The notes below the pieces were generated by a model. It had not been told where the DNA came from. It made no database searches and saw nothing but the letters and a program-made list of their open reading frames with translations. A stretch of 64,000 bases of DNA from Streptomyces sp. NBRC 110028 (GTDB lineage Bacteria; Actinomycetota; Actinomycetes; Streptomycetales; Streptomycetaceae): NCBI RefSeq assembly GCF_001417735.1, contig NZ_BBUZ01000024.1, forward strand, positions 120,094-184,093, read 5' to 3'. Below, piece after piece: positions 26,492 through 34,274 of this stretch (positions within the stretch are counted from its first letter, which is position 1; each line of letters opens with the position of its first letter). The translations under genes and the position numbers were made by a program.

Positions 26492-27037
26492 CTAGGGGGT
26501 GCCGCGCTGCGCCCGGGCGCGCTCGGCCTCGGCCTTCAGCAGGGCGTTCGGGGTGATCTCGATGTACGCGGCCTCCTCGTACACGGTGGCCACCGTGCGG
26601 TCGTAGAGCTTCCGGCCCTTGCCGTAGGAGTCCACGATGATCTGTGCGGCGCCCGGCTTCTCCTCGTCCGGCAGGATGCGCGCGGTGCACGGGATGACCG
26701 CGCCCTTGGGCTTGCCGCGGATGTTGGACGGCGCGAACAGCACCTGGTCGTTGTTGCGCATCCGCCGCACCTTCCAGGAGTCGCAGCCGGTGCGCAGATA
26801 GGCGCGGCCGTCCTTGAGGCCGAACCACATCGCCGACGGAACGGGGTCGCCGCTGCGCTTGTAGGTGACCAGCAGGGCGAACCGGCGGCGCCTGAACTGC
26901 CGCAGATCACCGGGGCCGTTCGGGGTCGCGGTGACATGCCAGGTCACCGGGTCCCGCCAGGAGTCGTACATCCGCAGGACTCGCTGTTCCCACCATTCCT
27001 TGCTGAGCAGACGCGGCTTGCTGTTCGGACGGGGCAC
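26492..27037 (-). CDS. Deazaflavin (F420)/PPOX-type nitroreductase-like protein
   Basis: A 181-residue split-barrel flavin-type protein. FALLVTYKRSGDPVPSAMWFGLKDGRAYLRTG and RNNDQVLFAPSNIRGKPKG match the Rv2074-like F420-dependent PPOX group. Such enzymes reduce quinones, enones, biliverdins or imines with F420H2 or FMN. The GTG at 27037 follows GAGAGGAAGG. It lies last in the long minus-strand run, 24 bp after the QOR-type gene, so it probably acts late, for example in redox adjustment of the aromatic or prenyl moiety. Confidence 0.75.
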   Translation of the reverse strand: MPRPNSKPRLLSKEWWEQRVLRMYDSWRDPVTWHVTATPNGPGDLRQFRRRRFALLVTYKRSGDPVPSAMWFGLKDGRAYLRTGCDSWKVRRMRNNDQVLFAPSNIRGKPKGAVIPCTARILPDEEKPGAAQIIVDSYGKGRKLYDRTVATVYEEAAYIEITPNALLKAEAERARAQRGTP

Positions 27038-27061
27038 CTACGGCCTTCCTCTCTCTTCCGG

Positions 27062-28060
27062 TCAGGGGATCAGCACGATGCGGCCCGGGCCGCCGGCACC
27101 GCCCTCGCGGCCCTCCAGCAGGCGGTGGGCCCGCGGCGCCTCCGTCAGCGGAAGCCGGGCGCGGACCCGGCCGCGCAGCCGGCCGCTCGCCAGTTCGCGG
27201 TTGATGGTCCCGGCGGCCTCCGCGAGGTCCGCCACCGAGGCGTTGCTGATGACGAAGCCGTGCAGGCTGATGTCGCGGGCGTAGACGGCGCCGACGGGCA
27301 GCACGGCGCGCGCCCGCAGCCCGGCCATCAGGACGACGCGGCCGCCCCGGGCGAGCAGCGGAATCGTCGTTTCGAGGTCATGGCGCCCGGAGCAGTCCCA
27401 CAGCACGTCGACCCCGTCCGGGGCGAGGCGGCGGACCGCGGCGTGGACCTTGGGATCGGCGCGGTCCAGGACCTGGTCCGCGCCGCAGTCACGGCACCAC
27501 TGGGCGTTCTCGGCGCGGTCGACGGCGATGACGCGCGCCCCGGCCGCGGTGGCGAGCTGGACCACGGCGCTGCCCACGCCGCCGCCCGCGCCCTCGACGA
27601 GGACCGTCTCCCCCGCCCGCAGCCGGGCCTCCCGGAACAGGCCGAGGTATGCGGTCCCGGCGGTGTGCAGCACGGACACCGCCGCTACCGGGTCGACCCC
27701 GGCGGGCAGGGAGAAGAGCCGGTCCACGGGGACGGCGGCGTACTGGGCGAACGAGCCCTGCCGGCCGTCGTGGCCCAGGCTGTTGCACCACACCCGGTCG
27801 CCGGGGGCGAAGGTCCCGGCGGGGGCCTCGGCGGGGCTCTCCACCGTGCCGACCAGGTCGCGTCCGATGACGAACGGGAAGGGCACCTCGGTGGTGTACG
27901 CGCCGGAGCGGACGAAGGTGTCCACGTGGTTGGCCGCCACCGCCCCGACCCGGACGAGCGCCTCGCCCGGCCCGGGCACGGGGCGGGGCAGCGGCCCGGT
28001 CCGGATGTCGTCGGCTCCGCCGAAGCCGGTGATGTAGGCCGCCGTCATATCGCCGTTCAC
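27062..28060 (-). CDS. Quinone-oxidoreductase-type MDR reductase
   Basis: A 332-residue medium-chain dehydrogenase/reductase. The N-terminal GroES-like domain (VRVGAVAANHVDTFVRSG) and the NADPH-binding motif VEGAGGGVGSAVVQLA are clear, and no zinc ligand set is seen, as in the QOR subgroup. These enzymes reduce quinones or alpha,beta-enones. I prefer the GTG at 28060 because GGGAGAG lies 7 nt upstream; the in-frame ATG at 28048 is the alternative. The gap to UbiA is 25 bp, suggesting one transcript. Confidence 0.8.
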   Translation of the reverse strand: MNGDMTAAYITGFGGADDIRTGPLPRPVPGPGEALVRVGAVAANHVDTFVRSGAYTTEVPFPFVIGRDLVGTVESPAEAPAGTFAPGDRVWCNSLGHDGRQGSFAQYAAVPVDRLFSLPAGVDPVAAVSVLHTAGTAYLGLFREARLRAGETVLVEGAGGGVGSAVVQLATAAGARVIAVDRAENAQWCRDCGADQVLDRADPKVHAAVRRLAPDGVDVLWDCSGRHDLETTIPLLARGGRVVLMAGLRARAVLPVGAVYARDISLHGFVISNASVADLAEAAGTINRELASGRLRGRVRARLPLTEAPRAHRLLEGREGGAGGPGRIVLIP

Positions 28061-28085
28061 TGCACTGCTCTCCCACTCCGAGCGG

Positions 28086-29036
28086 TCATGCGAGAACGAA
28101 AGCGAGCGCCAGTCCCAGACATCCCAGATCGACGGAGCTGAGTCCGATGAAACGCGCCTTTCGCCACTCTTCCTTTCCGGCACCGTAATAGAGCTGTACG
28201 GCGTGGAGCACGACGACGGGCACGGCGGTCAGCCCGAGCAGCGGGTCGAATCGGGTGGTGGTGAACAGCAGGGTCAGCAGGGTGACGCTGGCGGCGAAGA
28301 GCAGGGTGAGGAATACCTTGAATCCCTTGGGCGGGAGAAGGACCGCCATGGTGTAGCGGGAGACCTCGGAGTCGCCTTCTTTGTCGGACGCGTTCCCGTA
28401 GGACACGATCAGCAGGAACCACAGTCCGACCAGTGCGCTGGTGATGAGGGATTCGGTGGTGACGTGGCCCGCGATCAGCCAGTACGGCACCAGGCCGATA
28501 CAGCCGATGACGTAGAAGATGGTGGCTTCCAGGCCGCCGGGCAGATAGCTGAGTTTCAGTCCGGTCGAATACTGGACCGAGGCGATCTGCCCCACGAGCA
28601 TCACCAGGACGGCGGCAAGCGGCGCCGTGCCGTCCAGGCTGGCCACGGCCCCGAGCCCGGCGGCGATCGCGACCAGCCACATCACGACGCCGAACCGGAC
28701 CGCCTCCCCTTCCGTCAGCACCCCGGTGAGCAGCGGCTTCTTGGCGACGGTGGAGGCGGGGCGGCCCGCGTAGTTGCGGGCGTCGCTGCCGTCCCGGAAG
28801 CCGCCGAGGTCATCGGCGGCGCCTCCGCTCCATTGGGTGGCGCACACCATGAGCAGGGTCAGGGCGAGCGCGGCCGCCGTGTCGCCGCCGACCCGGCCGT
28901 CCAGGCGCAGCAGGAGCAGGGCGAGGATCCAGCCGTAGGCATGGTGGTAGATCCGGACCTTGCCGAGCTGGACGTAGCCGATGAGTTTGGTGGCGACCGG
29001 TGTCTTGGTGGTGCCGGGCGCGCTGGTGGCGGTCAT
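28086..29036 (-). CDS. UbiA-family membrane prenyltransferase
   Basis: A 316-residue integral membrane protein with about nine hydrophobic segments. The two Asp-rich motifs of the superfamily are present: GGAADDLGGFRDGSD followed by NYAGRP, and GNASDKEGDSE. They bind the Mg-diphosphate of a prenyl donor. In this context the acceptor is probably an (amino)hydroxybenzoate, analogous to UbiA acting on 4-hydroxybenzoate. No prenyl diphosphate synthase or terpene cyclase is in the window, so the donor (GPP, FPP or GGPP) must come from elsewhere. GGGAGGGG precedes the ATG. Confidence 0.85.
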   Translation of the reverse strand: MTATSAPGTTKTPVATKLIGYVQLGKVRIYHHAYGWILALLLLRLDGRVGGDTAAALALTLLMVCATQWSGGAADDLGGFRDGSDARNYAGRPASTVAKKPLLTGVLTEGEAVRFGVVMWLVAIAAGLGAVASLDGTAPLAAVLVMLVGQIASVQYSTGLKLSYLPGGLEATIFYVIGCIGLVPYWLIAGHVTTESLITSALVGLWFLLIVSYGNASDKEGDSEVSRYTMAVLLPPKGFKVFLTLLFAASVTLLTLLFTTTRFDPLLGLTAVPVVVLHAVQLYYGAGKEEWRKARFIGLSSVDLGCLGLALAFVLA

Positions 29037-29050
29037 GTGAAACCCCTCCC

Positions 29051-30595
29051 TCAGACGCCGGCGGAAAGGCGCTGTGCGGCCAGCGATTGCTTCAGCTGCT
29101 CCCGTTTGATCTTTCCGGTGACGGTGCGGGGGAATGCGCTGTCGGGGATGACCACGGGCTCGGCCATCGGGGCGAGCCCGTGGGACGCCGATTCCCAGGC
29201 CCTGCGCCGGAACGCGGCGCCGGGGCGCAGGGAGAGGACGGGCTGGAGGGTGCCGTCCATCTCCAGGACGACGAGTTCGAGGAATTCGGGGAACTTCTCC
29301 AGCAGGATGTCCTCGATGCCGATGCCGCTGACCGATCCGGAGACCTTGTCGACCTGGCGGTCGATCAGGGTGATGCGTCCGGTGCGGGATTTGGTGCCCC
29401 AGTCGCCGGTGTCCCACCAGCGCTTGTCGGGGTAGTTCTTGGACGTCAGATCGGGCCGGTTGATGTAACCGGAGAAGACTCCGGGGGTGCGCACCACCAT
29501 GCGCCCGGGGGTGCCGGCCGGTACGGGCCGCCCCGAGTCGTCGACGATGCGGACCCGGCAGAACGGGAAGTGGAACCCGGCCGGGTGGCCGCGCAGCAGC
29601 GTGGCCCGGCGTAGCCGGCGCAGGGCTCGCAGCGGCTTCTGGGTGCCCTTGAGGTGGCTGCGGATGGCGATGGGCCCGGTCTCGTTCTGCCCGTAGACCT
29701 CCACGCAGACGGCGAAGCGGTGGTCCGAGCCCTTCAGCAGGGCGCTGACCGTGTCGGGGTGGATGACGTCGAATCCGGCGCCGAAGAAGCGGACCGAACG
29801 GAACGCGCCGCCGGGCGCGAGGTGCTGCCAGGCGCGGAAGGTGTTGGGGTGGGTCTCCAGATAGCTGGGGCGGTGCCGTTTGAGCATCCGGTCCACGTTT
29901 TCCGGGGAGTCGTCCTCCAGGAGCAGCAGCGGCGCCTTGCGCATGAGGGCGGCGAGGATGCCGACCACGGTCCGGCCGTGCACGGGTGAGATGACGAGCG
30001 CGAGATGGCCGTCCAGCCGGGACAGCCAGTGGATGACGGCCTGGACGCGGGCGTTGAACCGGATGCTGGCGCTGGAGCATTCGGCCAGCTTGGGGGTGCC
30101 GGTGGTGCCGGAGGTGTGGACGACGACGTACGGGGCGTCGGAGGCGACCTCGCGGGGCCGGGATATCCGCTTGTGGTCGGGGAGTTCGGCGGCGATGTCG
30201 CGCCAGTCGATGAACGTGCCGATGTCGGGGAAGGTCTTCTCGCTCGTCGCGAGCCGGTCGTCGGTGGAGATGACGGCGGTGATGCCGGAGACGTTTCCCA
30301 CCATGGAGGCGACGTCCGGGCCGGAGAGGGTCGGGCTCATCAGGATGGGCACGGCGTCGAGGGCGGTGATGGCCGCGTAGGCGATGATGATGTCGGTCGG
30401 GGACTCCAGCCAGACGACGCACCGCCGCCCCGGCTCGACGCCGTGGGACCGCAGCGCGGTCGCGCCACGGGCGGCGGCGTCGGCGACATCGCCGGGCCGT
30501 ACCTTCTCGTCCTCGGAGGTGACGGCGATCGGCTGGTGGTCGACGATCCAGGGTTCGGCGTCACTGGGCAGACTCAGCAGCTTGTCGAAGATCAA
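29051..30595 (-). CDS. AMP-dependent acyl/aryl ligase 1
   Basis: A 514-residue adenylate-forming enzyme. Motifs: VVHTSGTTGTPKLAE (A3), VYGQNETGPIA (A5), WWDTGDWG (A7), IDRQVDKVSG (A8 hinge) and the C-terminal catalytic lysine in VTGKIKREQL. The sequence LETHPNTFRAW is shared with ligase 2 at 42865-44463, showing that the two are paralogues of one subfamily. It may activate an aryl acid such as 3-HAA, or a carboxylate to be joined to it. It lies between the UbiA and methyltransferase genes. Substrate not predictable from visible residues. Confidence 0.85.
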   Translation of the reverse strand: MIFDKLLSLPSDAEPWIVDHQPIAVTSEDEKVRPGDVADAAARGATALRSHGVEPGRRCVVWLESPTDIIIAYAAITALDAVPILMSPTLSGPDVASMVGNVSGITAVISTDDRLATSEKTFPDIGTFIDWRDIAAELPDHKRISRPREVASDAPYVVVHTSGTTGTPKLAECSSASIRFNARVQAVIHWLSRLDGHLALVISPVHGRTVVGILAALMRKAPLLLLEDDSPENVDRMLKRHRPSYLETHPNTFRAWQHLAPGGAFRSVRFFGAGFDVIHPDTVSALLKGSDHRFAVCVEVYGQNETGPIAIRSHLKGTQKPLRALRRLRRATLLRGHPAGFHFPFCRVRIVDDSGRPVPAGTPGRMVVRTPGVFSGYINRPDLTSKNYPDKRWWDTGDWGTKSRTGRITLIDRQVDKVSGSVSGIGIEDILLEKFPEFLELVVLEMDGTLQPVLSLRPGAAFRRRAWESASHGLAPMAEPVVIPDSAFPRTVTGKIKREQLKQSLAAQRLSAGV

Positions 30596-30640
30596 GGGTG
30601 GGCCTCTTCTCGGAATGGGCCGGGTTTCCGGATGACCTGG

Positions 30641-31318
30641 TCACCGCGTGACGAGTTCCAGCAGTTCGTAGACCACGGGGCCTTCCGGCTCGTCCACGGT
30701 GGTGGAGTCGAGGCTGATCAGCCGCTGTTCCTCGGCCGCCGCCAGCTCGTCCAATTCGGCGCGGCCGGCCCGGCTGCTCAGCGCGATCAGCACCCGGCCC
30801 CCGGGCGCGAGGTGATTCCTCGCCTCGCGGAAATACCGCTGGTGTGCCTCGTATCCGGGGTCGACATAGGCCAGCTCGTGCGCGGTGAGGTCGAGTTCCG
30901 GCGGCGCCCACACATTGTTGGAGTGCCAGTAGACCACGTCGAACGCGGGTGCGTCGTGAAGCGCGTTGAACAGATCGCTGTGGACGCAGGTGACCCGGTC
31001 CGCGACGCCGAAGCGCTCGGCGTTGAGTTCGGTGTTCTTGACCGCCGCCGGATTGAGATCGGTGGCATATACCGAACGGCAGCCCGCGAGAGCGGCCTGG
31101 ACGGCGATCAGCCCGATGCCGGAGCCGATTTCGAGGAACGTGCCGCCGACGGGGAATCGCAGCAGGGACAGATGGGCCAGGCTGGACTTGGAGTCCGCCG
31201 GGGAGAACACATCCGGCAGCAGGGCCCATCGTGTGCCGCCCACGTCGATATCGGTCCGCTGCCGCACTTTGGCCCGGCTCGCCTCGCTCCGGCTCAGGGG
31301 CTGGGTGTAGTCGTACAT
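30641..31318 (-). CDS. HemK/PrmC-like SAM-dependent methyltransferase
   Basis: A 225-residue class I methyltransferase. Motif I is FLEIGSGIGLIAVQAA, followed by VYATDLNPAAVKNTELNAERFG, typical of the MTS/HemK superfamily. The NPPY active-site motif expected in N-methylating HemK relatives is replaced by YWHSNNVW, so the acceptor may not be a planar amide or amino nitrogen. O- or C-methylation of the aromatic product is possible. The ATG abuts the stop of the flavin monooxygenase gene (TGAATG), giving tight coupling. Confidence 0.75.
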   Translation of the reverse strand: MYDYTQPLSRSEASRAKVRQRTDIDVGGTRWALLPDVFSPADSKSSLAHLSLLRFPVGGTFLEIGSGIGLIAVQAALAGCRSVYATDLNPAAVKNTELNAERFGVADRVTCVHSDLFNALHDAPAFDVVYWHSNNVWAPPELDLTAHELAYVDPGYEAHQRYFREARNHLAPGGRVLIALSSRAGRAELDELAAAEEQRLISLDSTTVDEPEGPVVYELLELVTR

Positions 31319-32821
31319 TCAGCGCTCCGCAGGGGTCGTCGCGTAATTCTCGATGTCGAAGCGGGCCAGGTCGTTGCGCAGCCTTTTGGTGGACCATGGC
31401 CAGGTGACGAAGTTCTTGCCCTTTTCGTCGAGATAGACGCTGCTGCATCCGCCGGTGTTGTAGACGGTCGAGGCGAGGCCGCGCTGCACCTCGTCGTTGA
31501 ACGAGCGGAACGGCTCGGGCCGGATCTCCAGGGCGTCGATGCCCCGGGCGCGTGCGGTACGTATCGCGTCCACGATGTAGTCGAGCTGGGCCTCGGCGAG
31601 GGCGAGCAGCGAGTTGTACATCACGATGTTCGGGCCGAGCAGCAGATAGGCGTTGGGCAGGGCGGGCAGGGTGGTGGCCCGGTAGGCCTCGGGGCTCTTC
31701 GTCTTCCAGGTCTCGGACAGCAGCCGGCCGTCACGCCCCCGGATGCGTGACGCGATCGGCGGATGCCGCATCTCGAAGCCCGAGGCGAACACGATCACGT
31801 CCGCCTCCACCCGGTCGCCGTTCGCCGCGATCAGCTCGCTGCCGCTGGCCCCGGCGAGGGCGTGCGGCACGAGCCGGACGTTGGGCCGGGACATGGCCGG
31901 GAGGTAGGCGCTCGACAGCAGCAGCCGCTTGCAGCCGATGGTGAAGTCCGGTGTCAGCCGGGCCCGCAGCTCGGGGTCGGGCACCTGGCGCCTGAGGGTG
32001 CCCTTGCCGACCGGGGTGAGCAGCCGGGCGAAGCGCGCGCGGCGCATGACCAGGGCGAGCGTCTTCAGGAAGCCGTCGCAGACGCCGCGGAACAGCCGCT
32101 GGGTGACGGGCACGTGCCGGAAGAGCCGCCGCACGGGTTGGGGAACGCGGAAGTCCGGCCGGGGCAACACCCAGGCGGCGGTGCGCTGGAAGACGTACAG
32201 CTGCCGCACCCGCGGCTGGATCTCCGGCACGATCTGGATGCCCGAGCAGCCGGTGCCGATGACGGCGACCCGCTTGCCGGTGAGGTCCACGTCGTGGTTC
32301 CAGCGGGCCGAGTGGAAGGTCTCGCCGGGGAATCCGTCCAGGCCGGGCAGGGAGGGCGTGGCCGGCTCATGGAGCAGACCGGAGGCGAAGATGACGTGCT
32401 GGGCGACGTAGCGTCCCCGGCTGGTGTCGAGGATCCAGCGGCGGCGGTCCACGGACCAGGCGGCCTCCAGCAGTTCGGTGCCGAAGCGCAGCGCCGGGGC
32501 GAGGCGGAATGTCTCCACCGTGTCCTCGATGTAGGACAGCAGCTCGGGCTGGCCGACGAAATTCCTGCTCCAGCCCGGGTTGGGGCGGAAGGAGAAGGAA
32601 TAGACCGGCGAGGGGATGTCGACGGCGCATCCCGGATACGTGTTCTCCCGCCATGTCCCGCCGACCCGGTCGGCCTTCTCCAGGACCAGGAAGTCGGTGA
32701 TGCCGCCGCGTCGCAGTTTGACCGCGGCGGCGATTCCCGATAAACCCGCGCCGATCACGATGACATGCGCGTGCTGTTCCCCGGCCGTGGCCGGAGTATC
32801 GTCGTCCGCCGATATCGCCAT
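31319..32821 (-). CDS. Flavin-containing (Baeyer-Villiger-like) monooxygenase
   Basis: A 500-residue FAD/NADPH class B type enzyme. The FAD motif is VIVIGAGLSGIAAAVKL (GxGxxG at 24-29), followed by DRVGGTWRENTYPGCAVDIPS, typical of BVMOs. The NADPH motif is VAVIGTGCSGIQIVPEI, and FQRTAAWVLPRPD fits the BVMO signature region FxRTxxxxxP. Reactions may be Baeyer-Villiger oxidation, N-hydroxylation or aromatic hydroxylation. Leu27 is TTA (32741-32743), within the FAD motif itself. The start ATG 32821 lies 34 bp downstream of a MITE-like insertion. Confidence 0.85.
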   Translation of the reverse strand: MAISADDDTPATAGEQHAHVIVIGAGLSGIAAAVKLRRGGITDFLVLEKADRVGGTWRENTYPGCAVDIPSPVYSFSFRPNPGWSRNFVGQPELLSYIEDTVETFRLAPALRFGTELLEAAWSVDRRRWILDTSRGRYVAQHVIFASGLLHEPATPSLPGLDGFPGETFHSARWNHDVDLTGKRVAVIGTGCSGIQIVPEIQPRVRQLYVFQRTAAWVLPRPDFRVPQPVRRLFRHVPVTQRLFRGVCDGFLKTLALVMRRARFARLLTPVGKGTLRRQVPDPELRARLTPDFTIGCKRLLLSSAYLPAMSRPNVRLVPHALAGASGSELIAANGDRVEADVIVFASGFEMRHPPIASRIRGRDGRLLSETWKTKSPEAYRATTLPALPNAYLLLGPNIVMYNSLLALAEAQLDYIVDAIRTARARGIDALEIRPEPFRSFNDEVQRGLASTVYNTGGCSSVYLDEKGKNFVTWPWSTKRLRNDLARFDIENYATTPAER

Positions 32822-32855
32822 GGGTTTCCCCCTGTCGTACGTGGACCGGGAGGCC

Positions 32856-33021
32856 AAGGGCTGTCCCGCAATCCCCAGCGGGCTCCCGACGCCAGCTACG
32901 GCCACTCGCTGCGTTGTCGGGATCGCCCGAGTACGACCCGGTACGAGGACGACCCTCCGCCTTGCGATTGACCGCATCTGACGCCGCTCGCTGATCCACT
33001 GGGGATTGCGGGACAGCCCTT
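32856..33021. mobile_element. 166-bp MITE-like element with perfect 22-bp terminal inverted repeats
   Basis: The left terminus begins AAGGGCTGTCCCGCAATCCC (22 bp, 32856-32877), and the right terminus (33000-33021) is its exact reverse complement. The 122-bp interior has no coding capacity. The element lies between the flavin monooxygenase and SRPBCC genes and provides two of the three bases of the SRPBCC stop codon. I see no target-site duplication, which suggests an old insertion. No transposase is in the window. The termini resemble those of IS-derived repeats I associate with Streptomyces genomes, from memory only. Confidence 0.8.
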
Positions 33022-33490
33022 AGCCGCTCGCGGCCCGTTCCAGAATCTGCTTGGTCAGCCGCAGTTCCCGCTCGACCGACCCGGGGAGAGTGCGCCGCAG
33101 GACCGGATCGAGCATCCAGCGGGTGGCCGGGTTGAACGAGAAGGAAATCATGCGGGTGGCCCGGATGCCGCCGTCCACCGGCACACAGGAGAACCGGGCG
33201 CTGAATTCGGCCATCCGGTGATTGAACTTGTTCAGCGGAAGGGGCGCCAGCCGGATGTCGATGCACGAGCCCGGGGTGAGCCGCATCTGGGCCACGGCTT
33301 TCGGCTCCGGAAGGGGAAGTCCGGGCAGCTTGGGCTGGAATTTGAACTCGGTGAGGTTTCCGCTCCTGCGTACCCAGGAGATCGGTCCGACCTTGTCATC
33401 GACTTCGACGTAGCGTTCGATGTCCATCACGAAGTCGAGGAAGGCTTCCGGTGTACAGGCGATTGACTGTTCTTTCTCCACCTTGACCAT
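33020..33490 (-). CDS. SRPBCC (START/polyketide-cyclase-like) protein 1
   Basis: A 156-residue helix-grip protein (IACTPEAFLDFVMDIERYVEVDDKV, FSARFSCVPVDGGIRATR, LRLTKQILERAASG). The fold binds hydrophobic ligands and includes aromatases/cyclases and dehydratases. Its TAA stop is formed by one flanking base plus two bases of the adjacent mobile element, so the native C-terminus may have been longer. It is the second SRPBCC gene of the cluster; the other (44485-45015) is only distantly similar. Role in ring closure or dehydration is inference. Confidence 0.75.
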   Translation of the reverse strand: MVKVEKEQSIACTPEAFLDFVMDIERYVEVDDKVGPISWVRRSGNLTEFKFQPKLPGLPLPEPKAVAQMRLTPGSCIDIRLAPLPLNKFNHRMAEFSARFSCVPVDGGIRATRMISFSFNPATRWMLDPVLRRTLPGSVERELRLTKQILERAASG

Positions 33491-33518
33491 CAGGTCACAC
33501 TACCTTCCTGACTCGTTT

Positions 33519-34274
33519 TCACAGATAGGCCCGCGCGTGCCGCAGCGCGAGTTCGGCGAGGTCCCCGTCGGCCGTCAGCCGCCCCGCCGGGGCGCCCCGG
33601 GTGCGCCGGGTCGCGGCCCGGCACCACGCCAGCAGCGGGCCGCGCAGCACATCGGTCGCGTCCTCGGGCCCGTACGCGTAGCCGGTGCCGTCGCCCGCCG
33701 TCAGTTCCAGCCGCAGGGTGCGACCCGCCGGCGACCGCACCCGGGCGCGGGCCAGGGCGTAGCGCAAGGTGGCGTGGCCGAGCGCGGCGATGTGGCGCAG
33801 CCGGGGCGTCTCGGGCACGGCGAGCCCCAGCGCGTCGCGGATGTCCAGGCCGTGCGCCCAGTGCTCCATGAGCCGGGCGGTGGCGAACACCTCCGTGGTC
33901 ATGCCGAAGCCCCAGGCCACCCGGTCGCCGGGGGCGCGTTCCGCCAGCAGCCGGCGGGTGGCCGTACCGGCGCGGTCCCACCAGGCGGTGAGATCCCCGG
34001 GCGACAGCCCGTCGCCCCGGCGGCATCCGGCGGCGGTGAAGTCCTCGGCGGTCGGATACGCGGGAACGGCGGCGGCGAACGCGCGCGGGCCGCCCGCCAG
34101 GGTGTCGCGGGCGACCTCCTCGGTGTCGGCCAGATGGGACACCTGGTCGGCCACGGTCCAGCCGTCCGCCGCCGAGTCACGGCCGAAGTCGGTGTCGTCG
34201 AGCGACCGCACCAGGGCGCCGAACTCCCGCTGCTCATCGGCGAGATCGGCCAGTTCCTCGCGTACCGGGGTCAC
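33519..34274 (-). CDS. DinB / mycothiol-dependent maleylpyruvate isomerase-like protein
   Basis: A 251-residue protein. The N-terminal four-helix DinB/MDMPI domain has the expected metal-site histidines in ADQVSHLADTEE and ARLMEHWAHGLDIRDAL, and an MDMPI C-terminal-type domain follows (LRLELTAGDGTGYAYG). MDMPI enzymes use mycothiol for cis-trans isomerisation or thiol transfer. The GTG at 34274 overlaps the upstream stop by 4 nt (GTGA). In this operon it could install or remove mycothiol, or isomerise a double bond; this is inference. Confidence 0.75.
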   Translation of the reverse strand: MTPVREELADLADEQREFGALVRSLDDTDFGRDSAADGWTVADQVSHLADTEEVARDTLAGGPRAFAAAVPAYPTAEDFTAAGCRRGDGLSPGDLTAWWDRAGTATRRLLAERAPGDRVAWGFGMTTEVFATARLMEHWAHGLDIRDALGLAVPETPRLRHIAALGHATLRYALARARVRSPAGRTLRLELTAGDGTGYAYGPEDATDVLRGPLLAWCRAATRRTRGAPAGRLTADGDLAELALRHARAYL

